Source: Cellvibrionales bacterium UBA5860
GTDB taxonomy: Bacteria; Pseudomonadota; Gammaproteobacteria; Pseudomonadales; Porticoccaceae
Reading direction: 5' to 3'
Assembly: GCA_002431545.1 (NCBI GenBank)
Contig: DJFY01000029.1
Location: 99,856-116,886, forward strand
DNA: 17,031 nucleotides
The first letter of the stretch is position 1. Each line of letters opens with the position of its first letter. A program made the position numbers and the translations under genes. Positions 7,226-14,770 of the stretch are shown here, in pieces. The notes under the pieces were generated by a model. That model was not told where the DNA came from. It did not search any database and was given only the letters and a program-made list of their open reading frames with translations.

Positions 7226-8587
7226 TTAAAGGTAAAACATAGTCGCAAGCCCAAGAAAGGACAGGAAGCCGACGACGTCGGTTATTGTCGTCAGCATAAC
7301 GCTTCCCGCCAGCGCCGGGTCGACGTTGATCGATTTTAAAAACACCGGCAGCAGCGATCCCGCGACTGCGGCGGTGACCACATTGACGACCATGGCCGCG
7401 GCGATGATATAGCCGATAGCGCTGTCGTCGAACCACCAGGCGGCGACCACGCCCATGACCGCGGCCCACAACGTCGCGTTCAGAGCCGCAGAAATAAATT
7501 CCTTGCTCAACAGCCAACGCAGGTTGCTACGACTGATTTGCCCGAGAGCGATACCTCGAATGACCACCGTCAGGGTTTGGCTTCCAGCGACGCCACCCAT
7601 ACTGGCGACGATGGGCATCAGGATGGCGAGGGCAACCACTTTATCCAGCGTGTCCTCAAACAGGTTGATCACAACGGATGCCAGAACCGCGGTGCCCAGA
7701 TTAATGCCGAGCCAGACGGCGCGCCTCGGGGCTGACCGGCGCACCGACGAAAAAGTTTCCTCCTCGTCGCTCAGCCCGGCCATGCCAAACAGAGAGTGTT
7801 CGGCATCTTCGATAATGACATCGACGACGTCGTCGATGGTGATGCGGCCCAGGAGTTTGCCGTTATCATCAACCACCGGGGCGGAAACCCAGTCGAGGCG
7901 TTCGAACATTTTGGCTACTTCCGAAGCGGACATGGATGCGGGGATCGCTTTTGTTTCCGTGTCCATCACTTCTCGTACCGTGATATTGGGGTTGGAAGTA
8001 AGAATTTTGCTGAGCGCCAGTGCACCGAGGAAAGTGTCATTGCGGTTAACGACGAACACGCTGTCGGTAACTTCGGGGATCTCTTCGTGACGGCGTAGAT
8101 ACCTCAAAATGACATCGATAGTCAGGTCCGGCCGCACCGTGATGGTGTCGGTATTCATCAAGCCGCCGGCGCTGTTCTCGTCGTAAGTCAGAACGCTTTC
8201 AACCCGCTGGCGATCCTGGTTGTCCATGGCTTCCAGTACGCGCGGGATAATGCGATCGGGAAGTTGCTGAAGAATATCTGCGATATCGTCGGCGTCGAGT
8301 CCGGCCACCAGGCCGGCCATTTGCTGGCTGTCCATGCCCAGCAAAAACTCTTTTTGCAGATCTTCGCTCAAGCCGCCGAAGACTTCGCCTTCGACTTCGG
8401 CGTCGACGAGTTCCCACAGCAGGCGTCGCACCTTGGTCGGTGCCGACTCGATATAGTGAGCGATATCCATCGGCGCCATGTTGTTAAGGGTGTGGCGCAC
8501 GTGGTGAAAGCCCGCGGGATCGACAACGTTCTCATCGAGAAGCGATAACAGTTGCAACGGGTCGTTTTGTTTAATGGATGTCGCCAT
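7226..8587 (-). CDS. mgtE: magnesium channel/transporter MgtE
   Basis: MgtE is a dimeric inner-membrane Mg2+ channel gated by its cytoplasmic domains. The 453-residue protein has the full architecture: MgtE_N helical domain about 30-130, paired CBS domains about 140-260 (SAGGLMNTDTITVRPD opens the first), a connecting plug helix about 265-285, and five TM helices about 287-453. The pore signatures are present: PIVASMGGVAGSQT, and near the C-terminus DPALAGSVMLTTITDVVGF with the Asp equivalent to the pore Asp of Thermus MgtE. Acidic residues in the N and CBS domains fit Mg2+ sensing. The start is ATG 8587, preceded by GGAG and AGGG. It follows the ptsO gene by 167 bp, and the upstream gap has a possible promoter but no recognisable Mg2+ riboswitch. 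The assignment is firm. Confidence 0.96.
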   Translation of the reverse strand: MATSIKQNDPLQLLSLLDENVVDPAGFHHVRHTLNNMAPMDIAHYIESAPTKVRRLLWELVDAEVEGEVFGGLSEDLQKEFLLGMDSQQMAGLVAGLDADDIADILQQLPDRIIPRVLEAMDNQDRQRVESVLTYDENSAGGLMNTDTITVRPDLTIDVILRYLRRHEEIPEVTDSVFVVNRNDTFLGALALSKILTSNPNITVREVMDTETKAIPASMSASEVAKMFERLDWVSAPVVDDNGKLLGRITIDDVVDVIIEDAEHSLFGMAGLSDEEETFSSVRRSAPRRAVWLGINLGTAVLASVVINLFEDTLDKVVALAILMPIVASMGGVAGSQTLTVVIRGIALGQISRSNLRWLLSKEFISAALNATLWAAVMGVVAAWWFDDSAIGYIIAAAMVVNVVTAAVAGSLLPVFLKSINVDPALAGSVMLTTITDVVGFLSFLGLATMFYL

Positions 8588-8632
8588 TCCCTGCTCCCGG
8601 GTAAAGACGTGTGTTGCAGTGGAAAGCTGCTT

Positions 8633-8661
8633 ATTTTACAGGTCGGGGCGGGTGTTCGGAA
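8633..8661 (-). promoter_or_regulatory. candidate sigma-70 promoter for mgtE
   Basis: On the minus strand TTCCGA (-35, 3 of 6) is followed after 17 bases by TAAAAT (-10, 5 of 6), about 50 bases ahead of the mgtE start. The 167-bp gap downstream of ptsO leaves room for separate mgtE expression. A short CCCGA/TCGGG stem immediately after the ptsO stop has a 1-nt loop and no T-tract, so termination there is doubtful. Confidence 0.3.
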
Positions 8662-8754
8662 TGAATTATTTTTTGCGCCGGGGCAGTGGCTGCGGCAAAG
8701 AGCTAAAGTATTTGTGCCGAGAAGGTGGGCCTACCGGTCAGCCCGAATCGGGAA

Positions 8755-9024
8755 TTATTCGTCTTCGCCAAAACGCTCGGTAATCAGCGCGCGTACCTGA
8801 TCCAGCGCGTCCTGCTCGTCCTGGCCATCAAATTCGAAGTTCAGGCAGCAATCCTGGCCAGCCGCCAGCAGCATTAGCGACATAACGCTCTTGGCGTCCA
8901 CCAGTTTGTCGCTGTGGCCGGCCTTTATCGTGCTGGAAAAGCGGCTACAGGTGGCTGCGAGCTTGGCCGCTGCGCGCGCGTGTAAACCCAATTTATTAAT
9001 GATCGTTATTTTTTCTTTTATCAT
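8755..9024 (-). CDS. ptsO: nitrogen-PTS phosphocarrier NPr (HPr family)
   Basis: An 89-residue cytoplasmic HPr-like protein that passes phosphate within the nitrogen PTS, normally from EINtr (PtsP) to PtsN. The active-site loop KLGLHARAA puts the phospho-acceptor at H15 with R17 next to it. The regulatory-site region DAKSVMSLMLLAA has Ser at position 46, as in HPr. Length and the acidic C-terminus (GEDE) fit NPr. I start it at ATG 9022-9024. The frame is open further upstream to 9243, but that part overlaps rapZ and lies before the conserved fold. It follows rapZ by 56 bp, as in other gammaproteobacteria, where the gene is also called npr. The Shine-Dalgarno is weak (AAAAAG). Confidence 0.95.
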   Translation of the reverse strand: MIKEKITIINKLGLHARAAAKLAATCSRFSSTIKAGHSDKLVDAKSVMSLMLLAAGQDCCLNFEFDGQDEQDALDQVRALITERFGEDE

Positions 9025-9080
9025 CTTTTTATAAAAGCCCGAAGTCGCGGCGACTGTCAAGCGGAGTAAAGCATGCGGGG

Positions 9081-9959
9081 TTACCCCTCCAGTTCCCGGT
9101 GTTGCACCTGCAAGTTGGGGAACTGGGAAGAAAACTGACGTGCCAGTTGATTGCAGATATACACTGACCGGTGTTGGCCTCCCGTGCAACCGACAGCCAC
9201 TGTCAGGTAACTTCTGTTGGTGGCCGCCAGTCGCGGCAGCCACCGGGAGAGAAAGCCATTGAGATCGGCCAGCATAGCGGCGACTTCAGTCTGCGACTCA
9301 AGAAACTCTATGATCTGCGGATCGCCGCCGTTGAACTGTCGCAGTTCTTTTTTCCAGTAGGGGTTGGGTAGGCAGCGTACATCGAAGACATAGTCGGCGT
9401 CGGCAGGCACGCCCCGCTTGTATGCGAAGGACTGAAACAGGATTGCCATACCGCCCGAGGTGTCGGGCACCACCTGTTTCTTGATTAGATCCCGCAACTG
9501 GTGCAGGGACATGTTACTGGTATCGATGTGGCGACTGGCAATGTCGGCGATCGGTTCCAGTAAACTCCGATCCAGTGCGATAGCCGCTTTCAGATCAACC
9601 GAGTCGGAGCTCAGCGGATGCTTGCGCCGTGTTTCGCTGAAGCGGCGCAACAACGTGCGTGTGCTGGCGTCGAGAAACAGGACCTCGCAATCGATGCCCG
9701 ATGTTTGCAGTTGCTGAAAAATGGCGGGAAATTGCGCCAGTTCCTCGGCCGCATTTCTCGCGTCGACGCCGACGGCAATTTTGCTCGCCGTCTCGCCCCG
9801 GCGTTGCTGCAGATGTTCGACAAGACTGGCGAGCATTGCCAGCGGAAAGTTGTCGATGCAGGTGAACCCGGCATCTTCCAGGACATGCAGCACCGTTGTT
9901 TTGCCAGAACCTGAACGCCCACTGACGACAACGAGACGCGAACCCGGGGGCCAGGCCAT
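9081..9959 (-). CDS. rapZ: RNase adapter protein RapZ
   Basis: RapZ is a cytoplasmic RNA-binding adaptor. In E. coli it presents the sRNA GlmZ to RNase E and so tunes GlmS and amino-sugar supply for the cell envelope. The 292-residue protein has a P-loop GRSGSGKT (14-21), the DAGFTCIDNFP segment, VGVDARN in the Walker B position, and a conserved C-terminal domain with FQSFAYKRGVPADADYVFD, CLPNPYW and GCTGGQHRSVY. The length is close to the usual 284. ATG 9959 starts 2 bases after the ptsN stop, so the two are co-transcribed. Whether this organism has GlmZ/GlmY cannot be told from this window; in species without them the role of RapZ is less clear. The family is secure. Confidence 0.96.
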   Translation of the reverse strand: MAWPPGSRLVVVSGRSGSGKTTVLHVLEDAGFTCIDNFPLAMLASLVEHLQQRRGETASKIAVGVDARNAAEELAQFPAIFQQLQTSGIDCEVLFLDASTRTLLRRFSETRRKHPLSSDSVDLKAAIALDRSLLEPIADIASRHIDTSNMSLHQLRDLIKKQVVPDTSGGMAILFQSFAYKRGVPADADYVFDVRCLPNPYWKKELRQFNGGDPQIIEFLESQTEVAAMLADLNGFLSRWLPRLAATNRSYLTVAVGCTGGQHRSVYICNQLARQFSSQFPNLQVQHRELEG

Positions 9960-9961
9960 GG

Positions 9962-10411
9962 TTAATGTTCCGCGGTAGCTATCTGATATAAGGTCTGACT
10001 GGACGTGCAGCGGCGCAGCTGCTCTCTTACGTCATCGGACTGCAACAGCTCGGCGATCGTAGACAACGCCTGCAGATGCTCGTCGTTTTGTTCGTCGGGC
10101 ACGATCAGCGCAAATACCAGGTCGACATTCGCCCCGTCCGACGCATCGAAATCGATGGCTTTTTCCAGCTTGAGCAGGGCGCCGGTGATAGCCGAGCAAC
10201 TGTGCAGGCGGCAGTGGGGAATCGCGATGCCGTGGCCGATGCCGGTGCTGCCCAGCCGTTCTCTGGCGAGCATTTCCTGATAAAGCTCGTCGGCATCGAC
10301 GTCTGCGGTGTCTGCGAGGAATGTCGAAATGTATTCCAATACCCTTTTTTTGCTAACACCTTTCACATTGCAGCGCGTGCGCTCGGGTGTGAGCATCTCG
10401 GCGATGTTCAT
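9962..10411 (-). CDS. ptsN: nitrogen-regulatory PTS EIIA protein PtsN
   Basis: PtsN (EIIANtr) is the terminal phospho-acceptor of the nitrogen PTS. Depending on its phosphorylation state it binds regulators such as those of K+ uptake and, in enterobacteria, GlmS control. The 149-residue protein is a single EIIA type-2 domain. The active site is in GIGHGIAIPHCR, with H66 as the phospho-acceptor. MLARERLGSTGIG just before it is also typical. The start is ATG 10411, and the gene begins 8 bp after the hpf stop and ends 2 bp before rapZ. Position in the rpoN-hpf-ptsN-rapZ-ptsO order supports the call. Confidence 0.95.
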   Translation of the reverse strand: MNIAEMLTPERTRCNVKGVSKKRVLEYISTFLADTADVDADELYQEMLARERLGSTGIGHGIAIPHCRLHSCSAITGALLKLEKAIDFDASDGANVDLVFALIVPDEQNDEHLQALSTIAELLQSDDVREQLRRCTSSQTLYQIATAEH

Positions 10412-10419
10412 GATGCTTG

Positions 10420-10707
10420 TCAGCGGCCTCGCAGTTTTTCCTTGCGCTTGATCAGTTGCCGATCGAGCTTGTCCACCAGACTGTCTATCGCTGCGTAAAG
10501 GTCCTCGTGCTCACTATCGGCAAAGAATTCGTTGCCATTACCGTGTACCGTGGCTTCGGCCTTTTGCACCAGTTTGTCGACCGACAAAATAACCGACACC
10601 GAGGTGATGCGATCATTGTGACGTTCAAGCCGGGCAATTTTGTTGGTGACATAATCGTGGATAGCATCCGTGATGTCGAGGTGATGGCCACTGATATTCA
10701 GCTGCAT
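10420..10707 (-). CDS. hpf: ribosome hibernation-promoting factor HPF (short form)
   Basis: HPF binds the 30S decoding region in stationary phase and, with RMF in gammaproteobacteria, promotes 100S dimers. The 95-residue protein has the short-form fold: MQLNISGHHLDITDAIHDYV at the start, then LERHNDRITSVSVILSVDK, and the HEDLYAAIDSLVDKLDRQLIKRKEK tail. The length matches E. coli HPF exactly, and there is no long-form dimerisation domain. ATG 10707 has a strong AAGGAG at 10714-10719 on the complementary reading. It follows rpoN after an 88-bp gap in which I see no convincing terminator. Confidence 0.95.
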   Translation of the reverse strand: MQLNISGHHLDITDAIHDYVTNKIARLERHNDRITSVSVILSVDKLVQKAEATVHGNGNEFFADSEHEDLYAAIDSLVDKLDRQLIKRKEKLRGR

Positions 10708-10795
10708 TGGATACTCCTTAGAGCGCTAATTACTTGCATCAATTTGTCTCGGTTTTCTCGAGGTTGTGGAATTGGAGCGGGGCAATCTTGCTTGA

Positions 10796-12277
10796 CTAGG
10801 CACTTTGCTTGAATCGCTTACGGTCGTTTGAAGCGGGTATACGCAGGCTTTCCCGGTACTTGGCGACGGTGCGCCGGGCTACCTGGATGCCCTCGGCCTG
10901 AAGCATTACGGCCAGCTTGCTATCGCTATAGGGTTTTTCCGGTGGTTCTGAATCGACCATTCGCTTGAGCATGGCCCGAATAGCTGTGGACGAGCACTCG
11001 CCACCTGAGTCGGTGCTGACGTGACTCGAGAAAAAGTATTTCAGTTCGTAAACGCCGCGTGGCGTATCGATATATTTCTGCGTGGTAACCCTCGATATGG
11101 TCGATTCGTGCAAGCCCAAAAGTTCGGCGATATCGGCGAGTACCATCGGTTTCATGGCTTCGGGACCCTGTTCCAGAAAGGCCTGCTGTTTTTCGACGAT
11201 GCTCCGGCTGACCCGCATCAATGTGTCGTTGCGGCTTTCAAGGCTGCGCAGAAACCAGCGTGCTTCCTGCAGATGATTGCGCATGAACTTGTTTTCCGCG
11301 CTGTTATTGGCTCTCTGTACCAGATTGGCATAGGTCTGATTGATGGCTAGCCTGGGCGTGAGCTCGTTGTTCAGCGTTACAACCCAGCGATCACTGATTT
11401 TCTTGACCACGACGTCCGGCGTGACGTAGCCGTTATCGCTGACCACGATGCTGTCGCCTGGCCTTGGCGATAGTGTCTGAATCAGCTCGATAGCTTGTTG
11501 GATGGCTTCGGGCGTGAGTCCGGACTTGCTCGACAAAGTTTGAATATTCCGCTCTGCAACCAGAGGCAGGTAATCCCGGGTCAGTTTGATAGCGTCTTCA
11601 AGACCCACTGTTTCCGGCGCAAGCTGCCCCAACTGAATTAACAGGCACTCTCGCAGGTCAGTGGCGCAGACGCCGGGAGGGTCGAACTGCTGCACGCGGT
11701 GCAGGACCGCCAGCGCATCTTCCAGTTCGATCGGGTTGTCCTGGGGGCTATTTTCCGGCGCGCTGTAGATCGCCTGCCACAGGTCTTCGATCGGGGACTC
11801 GAGAAAGCCCTGATCGTTGACATTGTCGATAATGGTCGTGGCTATCAGGCGATCCACGTCCGACATCGGAGTGAGGTTGAGTTGCCACAACAAGTGGTCC
11901 TGAAGCGATGCCGTGACGCTGTGAAACTCGTCCAGGTCGCGGCTTTCTGCAGAGCCTTCACTTTGGCGCGGACCTGCAGAAGGTGCATTGCCGAAGACAT
12001 CATCCCAACGGGCGTCCACAGGGAGTTCGTCAGGTATTTCTTTATTCCATTCCTCGGTTTGCTGGGTTTCGGACGGCTTCTGTGCGGTTTCCTCGGCGGC
12101 CTGTTCTGTAGCGTGCTCGAGTTCTTCCGCCAATTCCAGCATCGGATTAGAGTAGAGGGCTTGCTGGATCTCGAGTTGCAGATCCATCGACGACAACTGC
12201 AGGAGTTTTATCGCCTGTTGCAATTGCGGGGTCATCGACAGCTGATGACCAATTCTTAATTGCAGGCTCTGTTTCAT
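10796..12277 (-). CDS. rpoN: RNA polymerase sigma-54 factor RpoN
   Basis: Sigma-54 directs RNA polymerase to -24/-12 promoters and needs AAA+ activators. The 493-residue protein shows region I at 1-50 (MKQSLQLRIGHQLSMTPQLQ, Gln/Leu-rich), an acidic region II about 55-115, the core-binding domain about 120-310, an HTH about 385-410 (LGLHESTISRVT), and the RpoN box ARRTVAKYRE about 467-476. The protein is slightly longer than the E. coli one (477), with the difference lying in the variable acidic region. The start is ATG 12277. No Shine-Dalgarno sits at normal distance; instead a GGGCAG/CTGCCC inverted repeat lies directly before the start (separate entry). A possible promoter precedes it. The assignment is firm. 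Confidence 0.97.
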   Translation of the reverse strand: MKQSLQLRIGHQLSMTPQLQQAIKLLQLSSMDLQLEIQQALYSNPMLELAEELEHATEQAAEETAQKPSETQQTEEWNKEIPDELPVDARWDDVFGNAPSAGPRQSEGSAESRDLDEFHSVTASLQDHLLWQLNLTPMSDVDRLIATTIIDNVNDQGFLESPIEDLWQAIYSAPENSPQDNPIELEDALAVLHRVQQFDPPGVCATDLRECLLIQLGQLAPETVGLEDAIKLTRDYLPLVAERNIQTLSSKSGLTPEAIQQAIELIQTLSPRPGDSIVVSDNGYVTPDVVVKKISDRWVVTLNNELTPRLAINQTYANLVQRANNSAENKFMRNHLQEARWFLRSLESRNDTLMRVSRSIVEKQQAFLEQGPEAMKPMVLADIAELLGLHESTISRVTTQKYIDTPRGVYELKYFFSSHVSTDSGGECSSTAIRAMLKRMVDSEPPEKPYSDSKLAVMLQAEGIQVARRTVAKYRESLRIPASNDRKRFKQSA

Positions 12278-12279
12278 AT

Positions 12280-12293
12280 GGGCAGTGCTGCCC
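12280..12293 (-). repeat. inverted repeat over the rpoN ribosome binding site
   Basis: GGGCAG and CTGCCC are perfect inverted arms 2 bases apart, ending 2 bases before the rpoN ATG. In RNA a 5-bp stem with a 4-base loop is possible. The only Shine-Dalgarno-like bases (GAGGG) lie at the 5' edge of this element, too far from the ATG unless the stem folds. It may modulate rpoN translation; chance is also possible. Confidence 0.4.
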
Positions 12294-12312
12294 TCTTGCG
12301 ATTTGAGTGCCT

Positions 12313-12341
12313 AGTTTAACCCTGGCGGCTCAGCGGATCAA
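12313..12341 (-). promoter_or_regulatory. candidate sigma-70 promoter for rpoN
   Basis: On the minus strand TTGATC (-35, 4 of 6) and TAAACT (-10, 4 of 6) are 17 bases apart in the 95-bp gap between lptB and rpoN, about 36 bases from the rpoN start. This would allow rpoN-hpf-ptsN-rapZ-ptsO to be transcribed separately from the lpt genes. An AATTGC/GCAATT hairpin lies just upstream at 12340-12354. Confidence 0.35.
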
Positions 12342-12354
12342 TTGCAAGGCAATT
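12340..12354 (-). repeat. 6-bp inverted repeat downstream of lptB
   Basis: AATTGC and GCAATT flank a 3-base loop, 18 bases after the lptB stop. The stem is AT-rich and no run of T follows on the minus strand, so it is a poor intrinsic terminator. It overlaps by two bases the -35 box of the candidate rpoN promoter. Confidence 0.3.
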
Positions 12355-12372
12355 TATATGCCGACTGCGTCT

Positions 12373-13098
12373 CTAAAGTGAAAAGTTTTCCCCGAGATAC
12401 ACGCGCCGCACGTCCGGATTGTCGAGAATCTCGGTGGCAGTGCCCTGCGCGATGACCGTACCGTTGTCGACAATGTAGGCGCGCTCGCAGATGTCCAGTG
12501 TGTCGCGAACGTTGTGATCGGTAATCAGCACGCCGATATTCTTCTCGCGCAGGTGGGTGATAATGGATTTGATATCGTTTACCGATATGGGGTCGACGCC
12601 GGCGAAGGGCTCGTCGAGCAGGATAAAGTCCGGTTCCATGGCGAGTGCCCGGGCGATTTCGACCCGCCGGCGTTCACCGCCGGACAGGCTCATGCCCAGA
12701 CTCTTCTGAATATGCGTGATGTGAAATTCTTCAAGTAATTCCTGGAGTTTTGCCGTGCGTTGCCGCGCGTTCAGCTCGCGGCGGGTTTCCAGCACCGCAC
12801 GGATATTGTTTTCTACCGAAAGGCGGGTAAATACCGAAGCTTCTTGTGGCAGATAGCCTATGCCGCGGCGGGCGCGGCCGTGCATGGGCAGCTTAGTGAT
12901 ATCTTCATCGTCTATCAGAATATGTCCGGCGTTCTCCCGAATCAGGCCGACGATCATATAGAAGCAGGTGGTTTTGCCGGCGCCGTTGGGGCCGAGCAGG
13001 CCGACAATCTGCCCGCTGGTTACCGACAACGAGACGTCGTTGACGACGCTGCGTTTGCGATAGCGTTTGGCCAACCCCTCGGCATGTAACCGCGCCAC
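12373..13098 (-). CDS. lptB: LPS export ABC transporter ATPase LptB
   Basis: LptB is the cytoplasmic ATPase of LptB2FGC, which extracts LPS from the inner membrane. The 241-residue protein has all ABC elements: Walker A GPNGAGKTT (36-44, K42), Q-loop PQEASVF, signature LSGGERRR (138-145), Walker B FILLDEP with catalytic E163, and the switch His195 in ITDHN. The numbering coincides with E. coli LptB. The C-terminal extension ending in YLGENF is typical of the subfamily. The start codon is GTG 13096-13098, which shares one base with the lptA stop (TAGTG), so translation is coupled. LptF and LptG are not in this window, as usual for gammaproteobacteria. Confidence 0.97.
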   Translation of the reverse strand: MARLHAEGLAKRYRKRSVVNDVSLSVTSGQIVGLLGPNGAGKTTCFYMIVGLIRENAGHILIDDEDITKLPMHGRARRGIGYLPQEASVFTRLSVENNIRAVLETRRELNARQRTAKLQELLEEFHITHIQKSLGMSLSGGERRRVEIARALAMEPDFILLDEPFAGVDPISVNDIKSIITHLREKNIGVLITDHNVRDTLDICERAYIVDNGTVIAQGTATEILDNPDVRRVYLGENFSL

Positions 13099-13634
13099 TA
13101 TTCTTCGCTCGCTTTTTGCTGATTCGGTGGGATCACCATCTGGATGCGTTGCTTGCCGGAAATGTCGCCGCGAGCTTCCACCATCTCTCCGGTAATATCG
13201 TAGTCGATACGATCACCTTTGAGGGTCGAACCTTCCTGGTGTAAATGAGCGGCGTCGATGAGACTGATCATGTCGGTGTCGAGATAGTATTCAATGGTGT
13301 TGGCCTGGGCGGTGACCAGATCGCTGTCGGCTTCAATTTGTTGCTGATAGTGCGCCGGCTCGCCCTTGCAGACGATTTTGCTGACCTTGTTTTGCGCCAT
13401 GTACACCGTAACCTGGTCTGCCCGAATGTTAATTGTGCCCTGCACAATATTAACGGCGCCCTCGTATACAGTAACGCCGGTTCTGTCATTGCGCAGGGCA
13501 CGGTCGGATTCGATATTAATCGGCTGTTGTCGGTCGCTGGGCAGGCTCAGCGTGGATGCGGCGGCGGTCAAAGCAACCGCCGCGGCGCAGTATCTATACC
13601 AGCGGCATCTGCTGGCGGGACTAATCAGGGACAT
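13098..13634 (-). CDS. lptA: LPS transport periplasmic bridge protein LptA
   Basis: LptA oligomerises into the periplasmic bridge that carries LPS from LptC to LptD. The 178-residue protein has a Sec signal peptide (hydrophobic about 14-30) and then an OstA-like beta-jellyroll opening with QQPINIESDRA. The alternating pattern TVYEGAVNIVQGTINIRADQ follows, and then YYLDTDMISLIDAAHL and GDRIDYD. The length fits E. coli LptA (185). ATG 13634 lies inside the 3' end of lptC (14-bp overlap), and the stop overlaps lptB by one base, so lptC-lptA-lptB are tightly coupled. Sequence divergence is typical for this family; order and fold pattern make the call safe. Confidence 0.93.
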   Translation of the reverse strand: MSLISPASRCRWYRYCAAAVALTAAASTLSLPSDRQQPINIESDRALRNDRTGVTVYEGAVNIVQGTINIRADQVTVYMAQNKVSKIVCKGEPAHYQQQIEADSDLVTAQANTIEYYLDTDMISLIDAAHLHQEGSTLKGDRIDYDITGEMVEARGDISGKQRIQMVIPPNQQKASEE

Positions 13635-14190
13635 GGTGTAAACCCTTTACCTTGCGCCGCAGCTCGAATACCTGTCTGTCCAGGTCGGCCTTCAAACCGA
13701 TGGCATCGATTCGATGGCCCGGTGAGGTCAATTCAACCCTGCGATCAGATTTCACCAGATCGCGGTCGGGAAAGTAGTCGAGTTTCTGCGTGCGCAATTC
13801 GCTGGCGCCGCTGGCTTCTGATTGTCTGGCATGAACGTCGCCCTGGAAGACAATATGATCGCCGTTATTAAACACAGTCCCGGTTTTGGCGGTCAGCCGC
13901 CAAGGTGGTTTCCGGCTGTCGCGATCGAGCGCGACGACTATTGGCGCATCCATCGCGAATTGCTTTTTAGCCTCGAAAAACTGACCGCGCTCGGTGGTTA
14001 AGATCAGGTGCAGCCGTCCGCGCTCGTCGTATTTTCGGGTTTCGCTGTTAATCATGTAACTGCTGGCCTGGGGCAGTCCACTGGGCGTGGTTTCGGTATT
14101 GCGCGTGAAAACCTGGGGTGGTGAATCCAAGAGCAAGATGAAGATGACGAGGATGCCGGCGACGAAGAACGCCATCAGGGTGTTTTTCAT
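13621..14190 (-). CDS. lptC: LPS export inner-membrane protein LptC
   Basis: LptC is a bitopic inner-membrane protein that receives LPS from LptB2FG and hands it to LptA. The 189-residue protein has a single N-terminal TM (about 4-22: LMAFFVAGILVIFILLL) and a periplasmic jellyroll domain. That domain includes SSYMINSETRKYDERGRL, an N-terminal pattern of the family, and later GDHIVFQGDVHARQ and LDYFPDRDLVKSD. The length equals E. coli LptC (191). I start it at ATG 14190. The frame is open 50 codons further, but that segment is Arg-rich, overlaps kdsC and precedes the TM. The distance to the kdsC stop is 29 bp. Confidence 0.93.
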   Translation of the reverse strand: MKNTLMAFFVAGILVIFILLLDSPPQVFTRNTETTPSGLPQASSYMINSETRKYDERGRLHLILTTERGQFFEAKKQFAMDAPIVVALDRDSRKPPWRLTAKTGTVFNNGDHIVFQGDVHARQSEASGASELRTQKLDYFPDRDLVKSDRRVELTSPGHRIDAIGLKADLDRQVFELRRKVKGLHHVPD

Positions 14191-14219
14191 GGTAATTCGC
14201 GATCTCCGAAATTCGCAAC

Positions 14220-14747
14220 CTAGCCGTATGACGCGAGCAGCGTTGCCAATTTGCCCTGTGCTTGCAGAATAAATTCCGCGGCCTCGCGTACGGCGCCATC
14301 TCCGCCCTTGAACCGCGACTGCCATTTGGCCTGTTCGCATACGGTTTTACTGGCGTCGGCGACGGTCATACCCAGCCCGACCTGATTGATAATGGCCAGG
14401 TCCGGCAGGTCGTCGCCCATATAGGCGATTTGTTCCAGTGGCCATCCGGTTGTAGCGATCAGTTCTGAAAACGCCTGCCGTTTGTCTTCGCGCCCCTGTA
14501 TCAGCGTTTCAATGCCCAGCTCCGCACAGCGCCGGATGACCATCTCTGACTGCCGCGCAGTAATTACGCCGACTTCGACGCCTGCCCGCTGCAAAAGTTT
14601 TATACCAAGCCCGTCCTTGACGTTAAACGCCTTGAATTCGGCGCCTCCGCTGCCGTAATAGAGCTTGCCATCGGTCATGACGCCGTCGATATCGAGCAGG
14701 AGAATTTGGATCTGTTTTGCCGCTTCGCTGGCTTTGGCTATGTTCAT
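14220..14747 (-). CDS. kdsC: 3-deoxy-D-manno-octulosonate 8-phosphate phosphatase KdsC
   Basis: KdsC dephosphorylates Kdo-8-phosphate to Kdo in LPS inner-core synthesis. The 175-residue protein is a capless HAD phosphatase: motif I LLLDIDGVMTDG (nucleophile D19, acid/base D21), motif II ITARQS, a conserved Lys in the EDKRQAF region, and motif IV YMGDDLPDL. Such small HADs act as tetramers. The length is close to the usual 178-188. The start is ATG 14747 with AAAAGG upstream. It follows kdsD by 23 bp, and the two enzymes are successive members of the same pathway (KdsA catalyses the step between and is not in the window). Confidence 0.96.
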   Translation of the reverse strand: MNIAKASEAAKQIQILLLDIDGVMTDGKLYYGSGGAEFKAFNVKDGLGIKLLQRAGVEVGVITARQSEMVIRRCAELGIETLIQGREDKRQAFSELIATTGWPLEQIAYMGDDLPDLAIINQVGLGMTVADASKTVCEQAKWQSRFKGGDGAVREAAEFILQAQGKLATLLASYG

Positions 14748-14770
14748 CGATGGGCCTTTTCGTGGTGGTG

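Noticed and set aside
8588..8754. Mg2+ riboswitch (M-box) before mgtE
   Set aside because: I found no M-box-like conserved core or expression-platform hairpin in the 167-bp gap.
9025..9060. Promoter directly before ptsO, from a perfect TTGACA on the minus strand
   Set aside because: The nearest -10-like TATAAA is about 21 bases away, too far, and would place the transcript start at or inside the start codon.
14191..14340. 50-codon N-terminal extension of LptC
   Set aside because: It overlaps kdsC and is Arg-rich; the TM anchor begins right after ATG 14190.
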